A stretch of 64,000 nt of DNA from Ixodes scapularis (lineage: Eukaryota > Arthropoda > Arachnida > Ixodida > Ixodidae). Of the stretch, positions 1 through 11,500 are shown one piece after another. The position numbers and the translations under genes are program-made. Position 1 is the stretch's first letter; each line of letters opens with the position of its first letter. The stretch spans positions 84,374,069 to 84,438,068 of the forward strand of contig NW_024609884.1 of assembly GCF_016920785.2 (NCBI RefSeq). Direction: 5' to 3'. The notes under the pieces are model-generated. The model was given only the letters and a program-made list of their open reading frames with translations. It had not been told where the DNA came from and did no database searches.

Positions 1-1246
1 ACCCATTGTCGACCCCAAGAACCGTGCAACGATGCTTTCGTCCCTTTTTCCTCGGCAGCCAAGAGGACATTCATAGGGGGATCAGGGTTCTCAAGCTTGT
101 TGTCCAAAAGAGAGCTAAGGAACACACTGGATTTCCCGCAACCAAACGGATTAAAAGCTAAGCACAGCGGAAAGCAGAGCGGGATGGTTAGACTCGTAGG
201 AATGCCCTCAAACTGCGGACAACTTGACAAAGGACTCACTTTGCACTTTCCATTTCTGCTCATTTCCCCCTCAGCTATATGCTGTGTCCCCTTTCCCTGT
301 CATTTCCAAAGAATATCCTACCCCCTTCCTTGAGTGCAGGGAACATGGCCCTCCCCTGTCCCTTCCTTTCCTCCTTCCCTGCCTTTGCTGGCTGGGAGGA
401 GGAGGCGTCGAGGACTATCTTCCTTGCAAAAAAAACTAAGTTCATCCACTGGCCTTTCGGCTAGGGGACATAGAGAGCATTCGGCTGCGCAGGAAACTCT
501 GACTTAGATTACTCGAGGACAAAAAACTTGTCCCTTTTTGCCCATTTTCTCTGTACCATATTGCACGATAGATGTGTATTTCTACAATTCTATTTCCTCC
601 CAATGATTGTATAAAGTGAACAGTGTGCTGAGGATAAACGTTTTAAAAATTTAAAAATATTGACAAAAATTTCACTGCAATTTATAACTTCACGTGTTTA
701 TTCAAAGACACAATTTTTTTTTTTTTAAAGGACAGTGAAAATGAGAGATATATTTCTTCGGGATAATGTTATCGACCGCAGTGGACGTCGGGTTACGCGT
801 GTAAAGTGACAATAAGCGAATTAATGACCTAAAATCCGTAATTAACTCATTTTAGTTGGCACATTTCCATTAAGGTGTGATAGCAGTTGTAAGAATTCAG
901 ACAACTGCTAAATTTTGCTCCGCAATTTTCTCTGGAAAATTTAAGCCGTGATCACACAAGATACCAAAACTAGGTGCAACAGGAACGGCAGAGGTCCAAC
1001 CCAGAAGAGATGTTGGCCTCTGCAGTGGATGCAGGTAGCTAGTCATTGCGAGCCGATAAGGGTCACATCGCCATAGATAAAGCGCCCTACTCTGCAGTCT
1101 TCTCGAACAGTCAGCTTTCGGCTTTGTTTCCCATCAGTTTCAGTATGGCACACTAGATAGCCTAACTTCGCCAGAGAATAGCACAGAGGTGAATCTAGTT
1201 GCGCGATTTCTAACAAACGCTATGGCATATTTTGACGACAGGCAAC

Positions 1247-1432
1247 ATGTCACTAATTAAAATGTGCCAAATAAAAAAATTATTTAAAACTTTCAGCCTT
1301 TCTACTCTGGTAAAGACGGAAGACCAGCGGAGCTGTACTATGTCACCAATTAAAATGTGCCAAATAAAAGCATTATTTAAAACTTTCAGCCTTTCCACTC
1401 TGGTGAAAAAGGAAGACCAGCGGACCTGTACT
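1247..1432 (+). repeat. Two-copy tandem repeat, 93 bp
   Basis: Copies at 1247-1339 and 1340-1432 share ATTAAAATGTGCCAAATAAA, ACTTTCAGCCTTTC and AGACCAGCGGA. The period is a multiple of three, so an open frame repeats, but no coding evidence exists. Confidence 0.85.
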
Positions 1433-1798
1433 ACGACCTCAGGGACGACGCTTAGGACGAACTCAAGGACGTGTAGGAAGACGTCTAGGACGACCTCAAG
1501 GATGACTTCTAGGACAAACTCGAGGACGCCTAGAGGACACCCTCAAGGACGATGCCTAGGACAACCTCAGGGACGATGGTTAGGAGGACCTCAAGGACTT
1601 CAGGACGACCATAAGGACGACTTCTAGGATGACCTCGAGGAAAACGTCTAGGACGACCTCAAGGACGCCGTCTAGGATGATGTCAAGGACGACGTCTAGG
1701 ACGACCTCAAGGATGACATCAAGGATGACATCTAGGACGACCTCAAGGATGACTTCTAGGACAACCTCTCCGACGACCTCAAGGACAACGCCAAGAAG
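1433..1798 (+). repeat. AGGACGACCTCAAGGATGAC minisatellite
   Basis: Imperfect 12/24-bp units with alternating CCTCAAGGA and TCTAGGA run directly from the end of the 93-bp tandem repeat. The resulting Thr-Ser-Arg (plus) and Leu-Asp-Val (minus) frames are repeat artefacts. Confidence 0.85.
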
Positions 1799-1853
1799 TA
1801 CAAGGAGTTTCCGAGAAATGAGAACCGTGTTTTTCAGCCCGGGTAAGTAAGCT

Positions 1854-2300
1854 ATGCATCGCAGAAAGCTCAAACTTCGAGAAAATGTGACGCTAACGGT
1901 TGGGATAGAATGCAAAAGTCTGACAACTAGGTGTCAATTGGATGAAAAGATAATTGAGAAAAACAATTTCTCTATGAGCCGATGTCCAGCTAAGTCTAAT
2001 ATCGACAAAACAAGAAATGACAATGTGGGCACCTGTAGTATCTATTTCAGTTAAAAAAACTTGTCAGCAAGGAAGAAAACAACATCCTCTTTCTTGTTGA
2101 GTTTTTTTCACTGAAAGAGATACTATATCCCCCAGAGTGTGATTCCTTGTTTAAACAATATTAAGCTTAGGTGGACATCAGCTCATAGAGAAATTTCGTT
2201 TTTCTCAATTTTCTTTTGATCCAGGTGACGTCATGTTCTCAAACTTTTGCGTTCTATCCCAACCGTATTTTTGTCTTAGAAAAAAAGACCTTTCAAACCA
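1854..2300. repeat. Dispersed repeat, copy 1
   Basis: Shares GCAGAAAGCT, GATAGAATGCAAAAGT, AATGTCC-like and GTGGACATCAGCTC stretches with 44786-45800. It lies left of SMC3 exon 25. Family unknown. Confidence 0.6.
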
Positions 2301-2470
2301 AAGGCTCAAAATTATGTGAGAAATACCTTCGACTGAGGTCCAGCCAAGAGGAATTTCGTTTTGCCCCCGGAAAGGACAAAATGAACATTACGCAAACGGA
2401 ACAAAAAAGGATGAGACAAAAAAAAAAAACTTCTGGTTGTAACTGAGCAAACCAATGTTCTCCAACTCAC

Positions 2471-2557
2471 CTGTTTTAAACTAAGATTTTGGTACTTCTC
2501 AAAGGCATCCGCTGGAAGTGAGCCCAACTCCCGAATCTTGCGCATACACTCGTCTTT
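2471..2557 (-). CDS. SMC3: SMC3 exon 25 (last exon inside window)
   Basis: Encodes KDECMRKIRELGSLPADAFE to YQNLSLKQ, nearly identical to vertebrate SMC3. Acceptor is TTGCAG, donor is GTGAGT. About 235 further residues, including the C-terminal ATPase half, are expected left of base 1; I found none in 1-2470. Confidence 0.97.
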
Positions 2558-5500
2558 CTGCAAGAAAAATGTGCAACTCTTGGTGACAAACGCACACATC
2601 GTATCCTACATAAAAACCTGTCAAAAACAATACCATTCCTCTACTGCTGACTGTACCGTACAAGTCAATTTATGATGTCGCCAACCACAGAAACCGTCTC
2701 ATTTACTTGTTGAAAGCATTAGCTTTCAACAAGTTATAATGAGGAAGAAAATGCATCATTCAACGCAGTGATGTGCTCGGTCCGAGCCATTTTGGAGCCA
2801 CTTTTGGCTGCAGCCGCTTCACGAGAGCGTGCGCTCGGCCGCCCCTCTTGCGTCAGGCGTTGCTGGAGGGGAGAGGAGGGAAGGGGGGGCTGTGGCTGCG
2901 TCTGCTCTTTTCGGTGCAGAGGAACATGGCGGCGCCTGAGGCATTTATATCGCTGGCAGCCGCAACCTCGGCAGTAGCGAAATGTGGCCGTTCACGCCAG
3001 TAAACTGCAAACTAAGAGAGCGGAAGAACAACATTCCGCTTTCGCATTCACAACTCATAAGAAGTGCTTAGGTGTCCCCAGAATGTTTCTTTGTACTATG
3101 CCTTTAAAACAAATACTAGTAAAACATTAAAAAGAAAAAAGAATTGGCTGCAAAAGGGGTTAAAGATTACAGTTGAATATTGATTAACCAACCCTCATTT
3201 AACCAAATCTGCAATGCAAACAACTTTCTTTACATTCCAAGCTGAATTCCAGAAAGGTTTTTTTTTTTTTGTTCAATTTAGGATGCAACTTTCACAACTG
3301 CCTGAAAAAAAAAAAAAAAAATCCTTTAAAGACAAAAGGCTTTGCTCCAAGGTGTTTGATCAACTCCGGTCACTTTTCATGCCTTTTCTACTTTGGCAAG
3401 GGAAGGCCTCATAAAAAAAAAGAACAGTAAGAGAACATACCTCGCAGCTTTTTAAATGCATTTCATTGTGTCGCTCCGTCTTTTTGCGCAGCACTTCATG
3501 CATTTTTCTTTCAGGGCGGGCATGACTCAAACTTAAGTTTGGAACACAACACAACAGCCTGCTGATCTTTCTCTGACTCTTCCTCTGGCAAGTGTTTCTG
3601 CACTACTAAGAAACCACCCTTTTCCATTCCACTAGTTTCATTGTGCATAGAGATATCAATGTTGATAATCGTACACCGTGTGTGTATCAGGCTTCACTGC
3701 TTGCACCAGCATGCTTGGAGGGATGCGGGCAAGCAGCTGGGTCAGCTCAATGGGCTCAGGAATTTTGCTTGGTCTTATAGGTTGACAGTCTCATTACGAT
3801 TGTAAACTGACCTCTAATTGTAAATAAAAGTTTAAAAAAAACTTGACCAGTATTTTATTAAATACTCATCATGGGCCCCCAAAAGCACAACTGGTTGTTA
3901 CAATTTCCGAGTCCATGCATTTTTCGTCACGGTCCTCCGAAAGATATATCAGCGAGGTTCCACTGAGCATCTTTCCTCGAGAATTGATTCTGACGAGCGT
4001 GCTGCCACATTAGCTACAAATTATAAGGACAAAACATAACGGGACACAAACAGACACCTTTTCTTGGGCTCTTACTTACCCGAGGAGACACTTAATTTCA
4101 GGTCAGGTTCACGCTTGCCTATTTTTCGATTTCCCCCACAGCACTGACGATTGAAAAGTGGAACTCGGCACACTCCCCTTTTCAGGGGCCTTCTCCTCGA
4201 CGCACCTTTTTGAGGAGCAGTGACTGGCGGCTGGTCATCTTCTCCAGGTCCTTGGCGTCATCGTTGATGCGCTCCTGCCAGTCCCGCTCCTGACTCTTCC
4301 AGTTCTCCAGCTGTGACTGTAGTTCCTTTTGCTCCTTGTTATTCCCTTCCACCTGTTTCTCCAAGGCTGCGAAGATGCAACACGACGTCAACATCCAGGC
4401 TCATCAAAGGAAAGAAAACAAAAACAGGGCGCAGGCCACAAAGCCATGACCCCATCTGCAAACATCTCCCAGCTGGCTAAACATTGTTTTCACTCCCAAG
4501 GCGAGCACATGTCGCTACTACCAATGCAAAAGCAAAAGAAACTGTTGTCTGCAGAACCTGCCATGTTCCTTAGAAGCAGCAAATTCGTTCCTTCCGATTT
4601 CTTTCGTGTGCGAGTGAGCGCACCCTTTTGTCCGCTTGGATTCCTTGAACCTTCGTTGGGAAACGGGTTCACCTTCTTCACCGAGGACTATTACGGGGAG
4701 AGCTGTTCATATTTTTTTTGAAGGACTAGTAATCACAATTGACTGGTTCCACGCCAGCTGATGCTGGCAGACACTAAGAAGGTTTCACCCACCTTTGAGG
4801 TTGGTGTTGACGTCGCCGATGCGGGCGTTGACGCTTATCAGCTCCGCCTGACTGTTCTCTAGTTTCCGGCGTCGGTCTTCGACAGATATTTCCTGGAGTG
4901 CCTGTTAATGAACAAAGTATTATTCAAAACACTGGAGGTTGACAAAATCTGCTTTGCTTCAATGCTGTGCAATTAGCTCACCGCTTCCAGCTCCTCTTTT
5001 CTTCTATACAAGTTGTTGTTGAGCAGGTTTTCCAGCTTGTTTTTCTCGGCCTCGAGCTACGGGTACATGAAAGGACACACAAACTCTGTGAAGAAGTGCG
5101 CCGGTACCGACTATAAAATATGCCCCGTCATTCTACTTACGAGATACATTTTCTGAAAATGGGGAAAACCCACAGCCATGGAGAAAACCTCCTATGAATG
5201 AAAAATTCCAAGCCGTCCTCGAGCCTCCAGAGGCTTCTAACCCGTGGGGGCAGACCCAGCTTTTGCCGAGACGCACAAAGGCCCGGGGGGCACTTCCAAG
5301 AATGAACCAAAATTTGGCGGGAACATATCAGGATTAAAGTTTCTTTCCAATAGTTTTGAACACATCGTGCATGGACAAAGGCTTCCTTTGTGGTACCAAA
5401 GAAATCTCTCCAGGAAGCAATCATCCTTACTGATTTTGATAGATCCACTTACATCGCCAACTATAATTACATTTTGTAAAGGCAGAGAGGCAAGCGGAAG

Positions 5501-8500
5501 TAGCTAATAAAATGCTTAGCTTGCGCTTGCTACGTCGATAGCATGCCCATGACAAAGACCTAACAATGAGGATAAGCTCAATGAAGAGGGCAGATGACAT
5601 GCAGATGTAAATCAGAGTTTGTATGTTTAACAATTCTACAGGATGTAAAAAAAAATTTACAGGTTTTTTTTCACAGTAATAATAAACTTTGTATAGTCAA
5701 ACATTCATTTTTTGCCCAAATGTAACACTTTTGCATGTTTTATAGTTGTCCAGGGTCTGCAAAAGCAGCATGTCCAGAATTTCATGCAAAAGCAGTTTGC
5801 ATGAAATATGCAAACTACTTCTGCAAGTTTCATACATGTCCAAGGTCAAGATTAGCATGCAAGCGATGAGGGTAGCCAGAGATCAGGCATTCAACCCCAC
5901 TGCATCTCGCTGCACTTTTGGTTTGTGTTTAAAGAAAAGCTAGCCTTGTGAATGGAATGGGGCAGGGCTTTTACTACGGCGCAAGGTGTAGCAGGTAAGC
6001 CGAGTGATTGAAACTGCCCTAATTCCGATTCAATGGGGACCTCACGACTGACCCGCATGCGCTCGCTGAACGCCTCCTTGTTCTCCTGAGTGAGGCGCCG
6101 GATTTCGTCGTTCAGTCGATCTACTTCCTGCTGGTCCGCCACTGACAGCTGTGTCAGCAGGTCCTGCTGAAGTTCACTGCGCAGTGACTGTTCCGTCGAC
6201 TCCATCGACTTGAGGCTGGAGTCCAGGCTGGCCAAGCTGCGCTCCTGTAAACGAGGCATGCGGTAACTCTGCTCACTATGTGGGGAAAAGGCGTTTTCAG
6301 AGACTTTCTATTACTTTTTTATCCTGAGGAAACTGAGGTTTACAATATGCCATACATAAAAATGAAGCTAAGCAAATGGGGTTTTGAATGATGCAGACAT
6401 CAAAACAGACTTTATGCAAAATAAATTCGTCAAGCGAAGTTTTTTTGTGTTGTTTTCAATATTGGTTTAAATTTAGTAAGATATCTATATCTCAGAAAAA
6501 AAGTGAAAAAAGAAAAAAAAATGAAATACATGTTTTTTTTTTGCTTTTTTTCCAGTGTTGTACACATTCCTCCAAAACAGGAATGAACGCTCGTTCCTTG
6601 TACGCTTTTAATTTTGGAACGAGTTCCCGTTACAAGTTCCAGTGGTGCGAAAGGAATGCGTTCCACTTACATTTCTAGGAATGGAATGTGTCATTACATT
6701 CGCACATTTTAATCAAATACGGTGCTGGATAATCCGTAGATAAAATAAAGCGAGCAAGTGAAAATGTCCACATTGAACAATATGTCGTATCGCCATGATC
6801 ATCTTTGTTCCAAACCTTTTGATAAATTTTACGCTTGGCGTTTATTACAAGTACTGATCAACAATTGTTATGGAAACGGCAAAGACACGTGTCACGAGCG
6901 AATGCTCCACCGCCATTCACTTCCAAAGGCCGTTAACTTCAGTACAGTGACGCCATCTGCTTCCAAGGGTGGCACGAGGCATGGGCCTCATGCACTCGCG
7001 CATTTGAAGCTACTTGCAAGACAAACGCAAACATATTGAGGGGCTTTAATTTGTTCCAGTTCTTTGTTTTTGACTAACTCGCGGACACTTCTCCATCCTT
7101 CGTTGACTGAGGAAATAAGCCCCCAAAACCTCACATTTCAGTCAGACTCAGTGCAGGGTCAGCACTTGCTTACAGTTTACCCATGTGGAGTAGTATTTGG
7201 TAGAAAAGTTTACTATCCAAGGTCTGACTGCGTGTCTACTTGCCGACCCACTTTCTCCAAAGTTCATAAAACTTCCACGGGAGCGGGGGGAAGGAGGCTT
7301 TGTTTCAGGCAAACACCCATAGCACTTTGCTTTACCACTCTTCGGAAACACTATCCCCTACAGCGGTTCAGCATGATCACTCGCACTCAAAGGAAAGTTG
7401 TGCTCAACGAGAAATGCTATAAACAGGCATTCTGCACAAATTATGCTAGTGTCACTATCCCTTCCAAAGAAACTCGTCAGATCTACGTGGGTATCCGTGC
7501 TTAGCACGTGTCCTTAGTGTTTGAAAAGAGACTTGCAGTTTGATGTCGGCCTTGCCACTATGCAAAATGTTTGTGTCACAAGTGTAGGATGCACAAAAGC
7601 CAGACTTCTCATTTTCGACAGTATGAAGCAGACACACTTTGTGCTTCCGAATATCTGAATAACTGAAACGGTTTAGCGCTGCGAGTATCCCTTCACACTC
7701 CCTACCATGCACATGCCATAGGCCGCTCAAGATGTCACTACACTCTTTCTCTAGGCACAATCATCACCAATACTGGCTTGTCTCTATTCACATGGTGTCG
7801 TTTCATCTGTCTACGACTGCAAATAGGGCTAACTGCACACTTTTGCATAAAACTGGAAAGCACAAGTTTCTAATGGAAACATGTTAATTTTCAATAATTA
7901 AGAAGTTACTTAACAAAGTATAGTTAATTATTTGACTTAATGTGACGATTAGCTCCTCATATTATGACCCCCTGTCCTTATAACTTGCCTGTACAGACCG
8001 CATTAGTGTATCTTTTGCGGCTTTTTTAAAAATAAATCTGCGTGAACTAAAATCAAATGCCCTGTATACGCCTGGCTAGGGGCTGCGTATGCTTTGTTGT
8101 CTATGCTTGTCTGTAATTACACATTACACTCAGCCGCAATGCTTTTCACATAAAATCAGCCCACAAACACATTCTGTGTAAAAATGCACTGGCATTAGCA
8201 ACTGGCAGAGTCAAAGCACATCAATGGGCAACCTCAGAGTCACCCAACATAAAGGCACGCAAAAGAACCAGGTGATAATAAAAATATAAATTCAAATTAA
8301 ATTAGGGCCTAGCTAAGAACTGAGGATTAATTTAGACCACTAGGGGACCTTTCGATGTGCCAACCAAAAAAGTTGTTAGTACGTGGCGCCTTCTCTGCAA
8401 TAAGCCTCCGACAGATGGTGGGCACCTCGGCTGGGATTCAAACACACCTACTGGAGATCTGCAGGCCAGCACTTCTCCACAACAATAAAACTAGTATGTT

Positions 8501-11500
8501 AGCATACCTTTGGCTGTTTAGAACGTTCCAGGGCTGTCAGCTCCTCCTTCATAAGCCGGATGTCAGCCTTGAGCTTGTCAAAGACGTCCCTGAAATTAAT
8601 GAAAGGCTAATGTGCACCTGACTAACAGCACTGGCGATGCAGAAAGAAGATTACAGCAGGGCCTCACTTGTTTTTGCTGTTCTTGGTTTCCGCTTTTTGC
8701 ATGTCGCTGACCACTTGGTTGATTTGGCTCTCTGTCTGTGGGATTCAGTCAAGGCACAACCAAAGCAACTTCGAAAAGTGTTACTCATGCCTTGATGGTC
8801 ACACCCAAAATATATGAATTTCCTTAATTAATATCACATTATGGGAGAACAACCAACATCTTCAATCCATGCTCACCTTGACCATATATCTGAGCCCCAA
8901 AGTATCTGTAATACAACCGTTCTGGCCCATAAATGCACATAAAATAAACAAGACGTAAAAGGAAGCATCGGTCACTATTTTGAACACATTTGAAAGCAAA
9001 GGAAAGGTGAGGAGAGGCGAAGAAGAAAGCTCGGTGCAATAACCACACCCGCATTATCCCAACCCCACATAAGATGCTCACCGCACATTTCCAGAGCTCA
9101 AATGGTGCTTGGTGCCAAAAGCGAAATGTGAAGCACTCCAGAACCACCAAATTCCTCGCTCGCAAGTAAAGGATATCGGACAGCTTTTGCTTGTGCTCTG
9201 CCAGCTGTTTTTCTACCTCGGTGATCTCTTTGACAAGTTGCATGTGCGCTTTGTGGAGGTCGAGCCGAGACCGCCGCGTGTCAAAGTAACCCCCCGTCAG
9301 GGCTCCCTTATGCGACACCTGGTCTCCTGCAGCACAGAAACACCCAAAGAGAAAATGTCGCCAAGTCAAACAGAGCACATGGCAATGAGCAGTACTAGCT
9401 ACTGCGCATGCCCATACAATATAGCCACCACTTTATCACTACCCAAAACCAGAGTGAAAAACGGTCAAGCAGCCATCAGTTGGGCAAAATCGCAACATCC
9501 TTTTTTTTAAATGACGCAGCCATCCGCTTCCTCGACCAAAGAGTAACAAGTATAATGATTCCGCAGGATAAAAAAGGGTGGAGGTTTTGTCACAAAGCGT
9601 CTAGGGCTACGAGCTATGGTCCACAGGGTTTCCAAGAACTTTGCACTCCAGAGGTCGAAACATAGCTTAGACAAATGAGGAAAGCAGACCAGTGGAAAAT
9701 CCATATTTCACAAAGGGAGATCGCTAAAATAAAAAAGTATGCTGTTCAAAGAGAGTGGGCCACTACGTCAATGCACAGTGCAATTAACTTACACATAAAA
9801 GACTCCAAAGTCTTGTGAAATTTATTACTTATATTGGTCAATCAGTGAACTCGCACTTACATAAGATAATTCCTACTCAAGGTTCAAGGTTTACTCTACA
9901 TGTGCTATTATATGCGAGCTGCACTATTTTCAAATATAAAGCAGCACTTAACTAGCTAACAAATAAAGATAAAGAGGGCAAGGCAAACTCGGCTTCCGTG
10001 CTATCTAGGTACAAGTTCATCCTGGTTTACTCAAACCTTTTTATCACAGAAAATTCATAGTGCTTTAAATGAGGGCCACAAAACCCCCTTAAACACCAAA
10101 TGCTTTTTTTTTTCTTTTTTTAGTACATTAAAGAGATTGTTTAGCTTACAGTCATAACCAAATGCATGACTCAGCTCTGCTTTAAATTATGCCTAAGTTA
10201 CAAACATGCCTTATTAGGCATAGGATTGCTCAGGAAAGGTTGAAGGCTGGGAACCCTAGGTGTGGTCCAGGGAATACTACTTAAGAACCCTCGCTCTAAC
10301 TTATGACCAAAAAAATACTATCTGAAAGAGTCTACTGGGCACAAAGACCTACAAAGGGAACTACTTGCCATCTAAAGTGATGCAGTCCAGATTAGATGTG
10401 CGTGCAATCTGGGTGGCGACTTCGAGATTTCGGCAAATTAGGGTCTTGCCGTATATATATTTCATGGCGCTCTCAAACTTGGAGTCAAAGTTGAGTTTGC
10501 TGATCATGGGAATGGCGTCCTACAGAAAAAGGCAACCACAGGAGCGGGACAGAAATGTTAAGGTCGGAATGCTGGCTGCGCAGTTGGCGACACATCCAGG
10601 AGACACCACAAAGATGATATCAAACCGGGAAATGTAGCAAAGACTCACGTTACTGTTGGGGTACTGCACATCTTTGTACATGAGCCGGTTGAGGGGCATG
10701 AAGGTCACCTCTCCGGGAAGTTGCTGCCGGTTCATTTCTTGGAGAATCTTGGTGCCGATGCGGTCGCTGTCCACAATGTGGTAGAAGAGCCTGGAGGAAC
10801 ACAAACACTTGAAGTCAATGCATATATTATGGTGCACCGTGCATTCCCGAGGGTGCCCATCAAACCACTCTGGCATCGTTGCCGCGAGGCGGCTACACAG
10901 TTGCCTCACTTCAGACACGATCACATAGTCGTGTCACCGCGGGATCGATTGGGATCTCGAATTCGGCTCCGGACGTGCCGCTTTCTCTCCAAGCCACTGG
11001 ATGGCGCTACAGGTGCCCCAGGGCGGGCAAGGAGAAACCTCCTCGCCCATCGATAGATATAGTCAGGGAGACCGGGAGGGAAAACTCTCTTAGGACTCCG
11101 GGCGGGCTCTGGGACAGGCAAGTGCGTGTGGCGGGATCTGGGGTAATCGCGGGACACGAGGCCTGGGGGCCCTCCTTGTGTTCAGCTTTGGCTTTACATG
11201 CATTTGCGAATATTTGTTAATGTCTCGTGTATTTGTAGTTTAGAGCGAGTGTTTTGAGCATTGTGTTTTATGTACCAATAAACTCCCGCTCCCGTGAAAG
11301 AACCAGGCTGGACTTGGGTTGTTGACGGACCACGTGAAAAATGGCGAATAGGCGGCGGTACGCGATTTCCTACAAATAAAAACAAATAACAAAAAAAAAA
11401 AAAAAAAGGAAAGAACTTGCGCCTTCTGACGTGCAAGATGGACCGCACATGATGCTACAGAAAAGCTCTTTGAGAGCGTGTGTTGAGAAAGCTTTACGAG

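Larger units (their letters stand above)
1..2470. other. SMC3 intron 25 (part): repeats only
   Basis: Holds the two-copy 93-bp repeat, the AGGACGACC minisatellite and dispersed repeat copy 1. I looked for the next SMC3 exon (FRKLEQCN-type sequence) on the minus strand and did not find it. No other gene seen. Confidence 0.7.

Noticed and set aside
1433..1850. Open frames rich in Thr-Ser-Arg (plus) or Leu-Asp-Val (minus)
   Set aside because: They are produced by a 12/24-bp tandem repeat whose period is a multiple of three; there is no start context, splice logic or similarity.
7064..7504. 146-codon plus-strand frame in SMC3 intron 20
   Set aside because: Composition and lack of motifs suggest chance; no flanking splice or promoter evidence.
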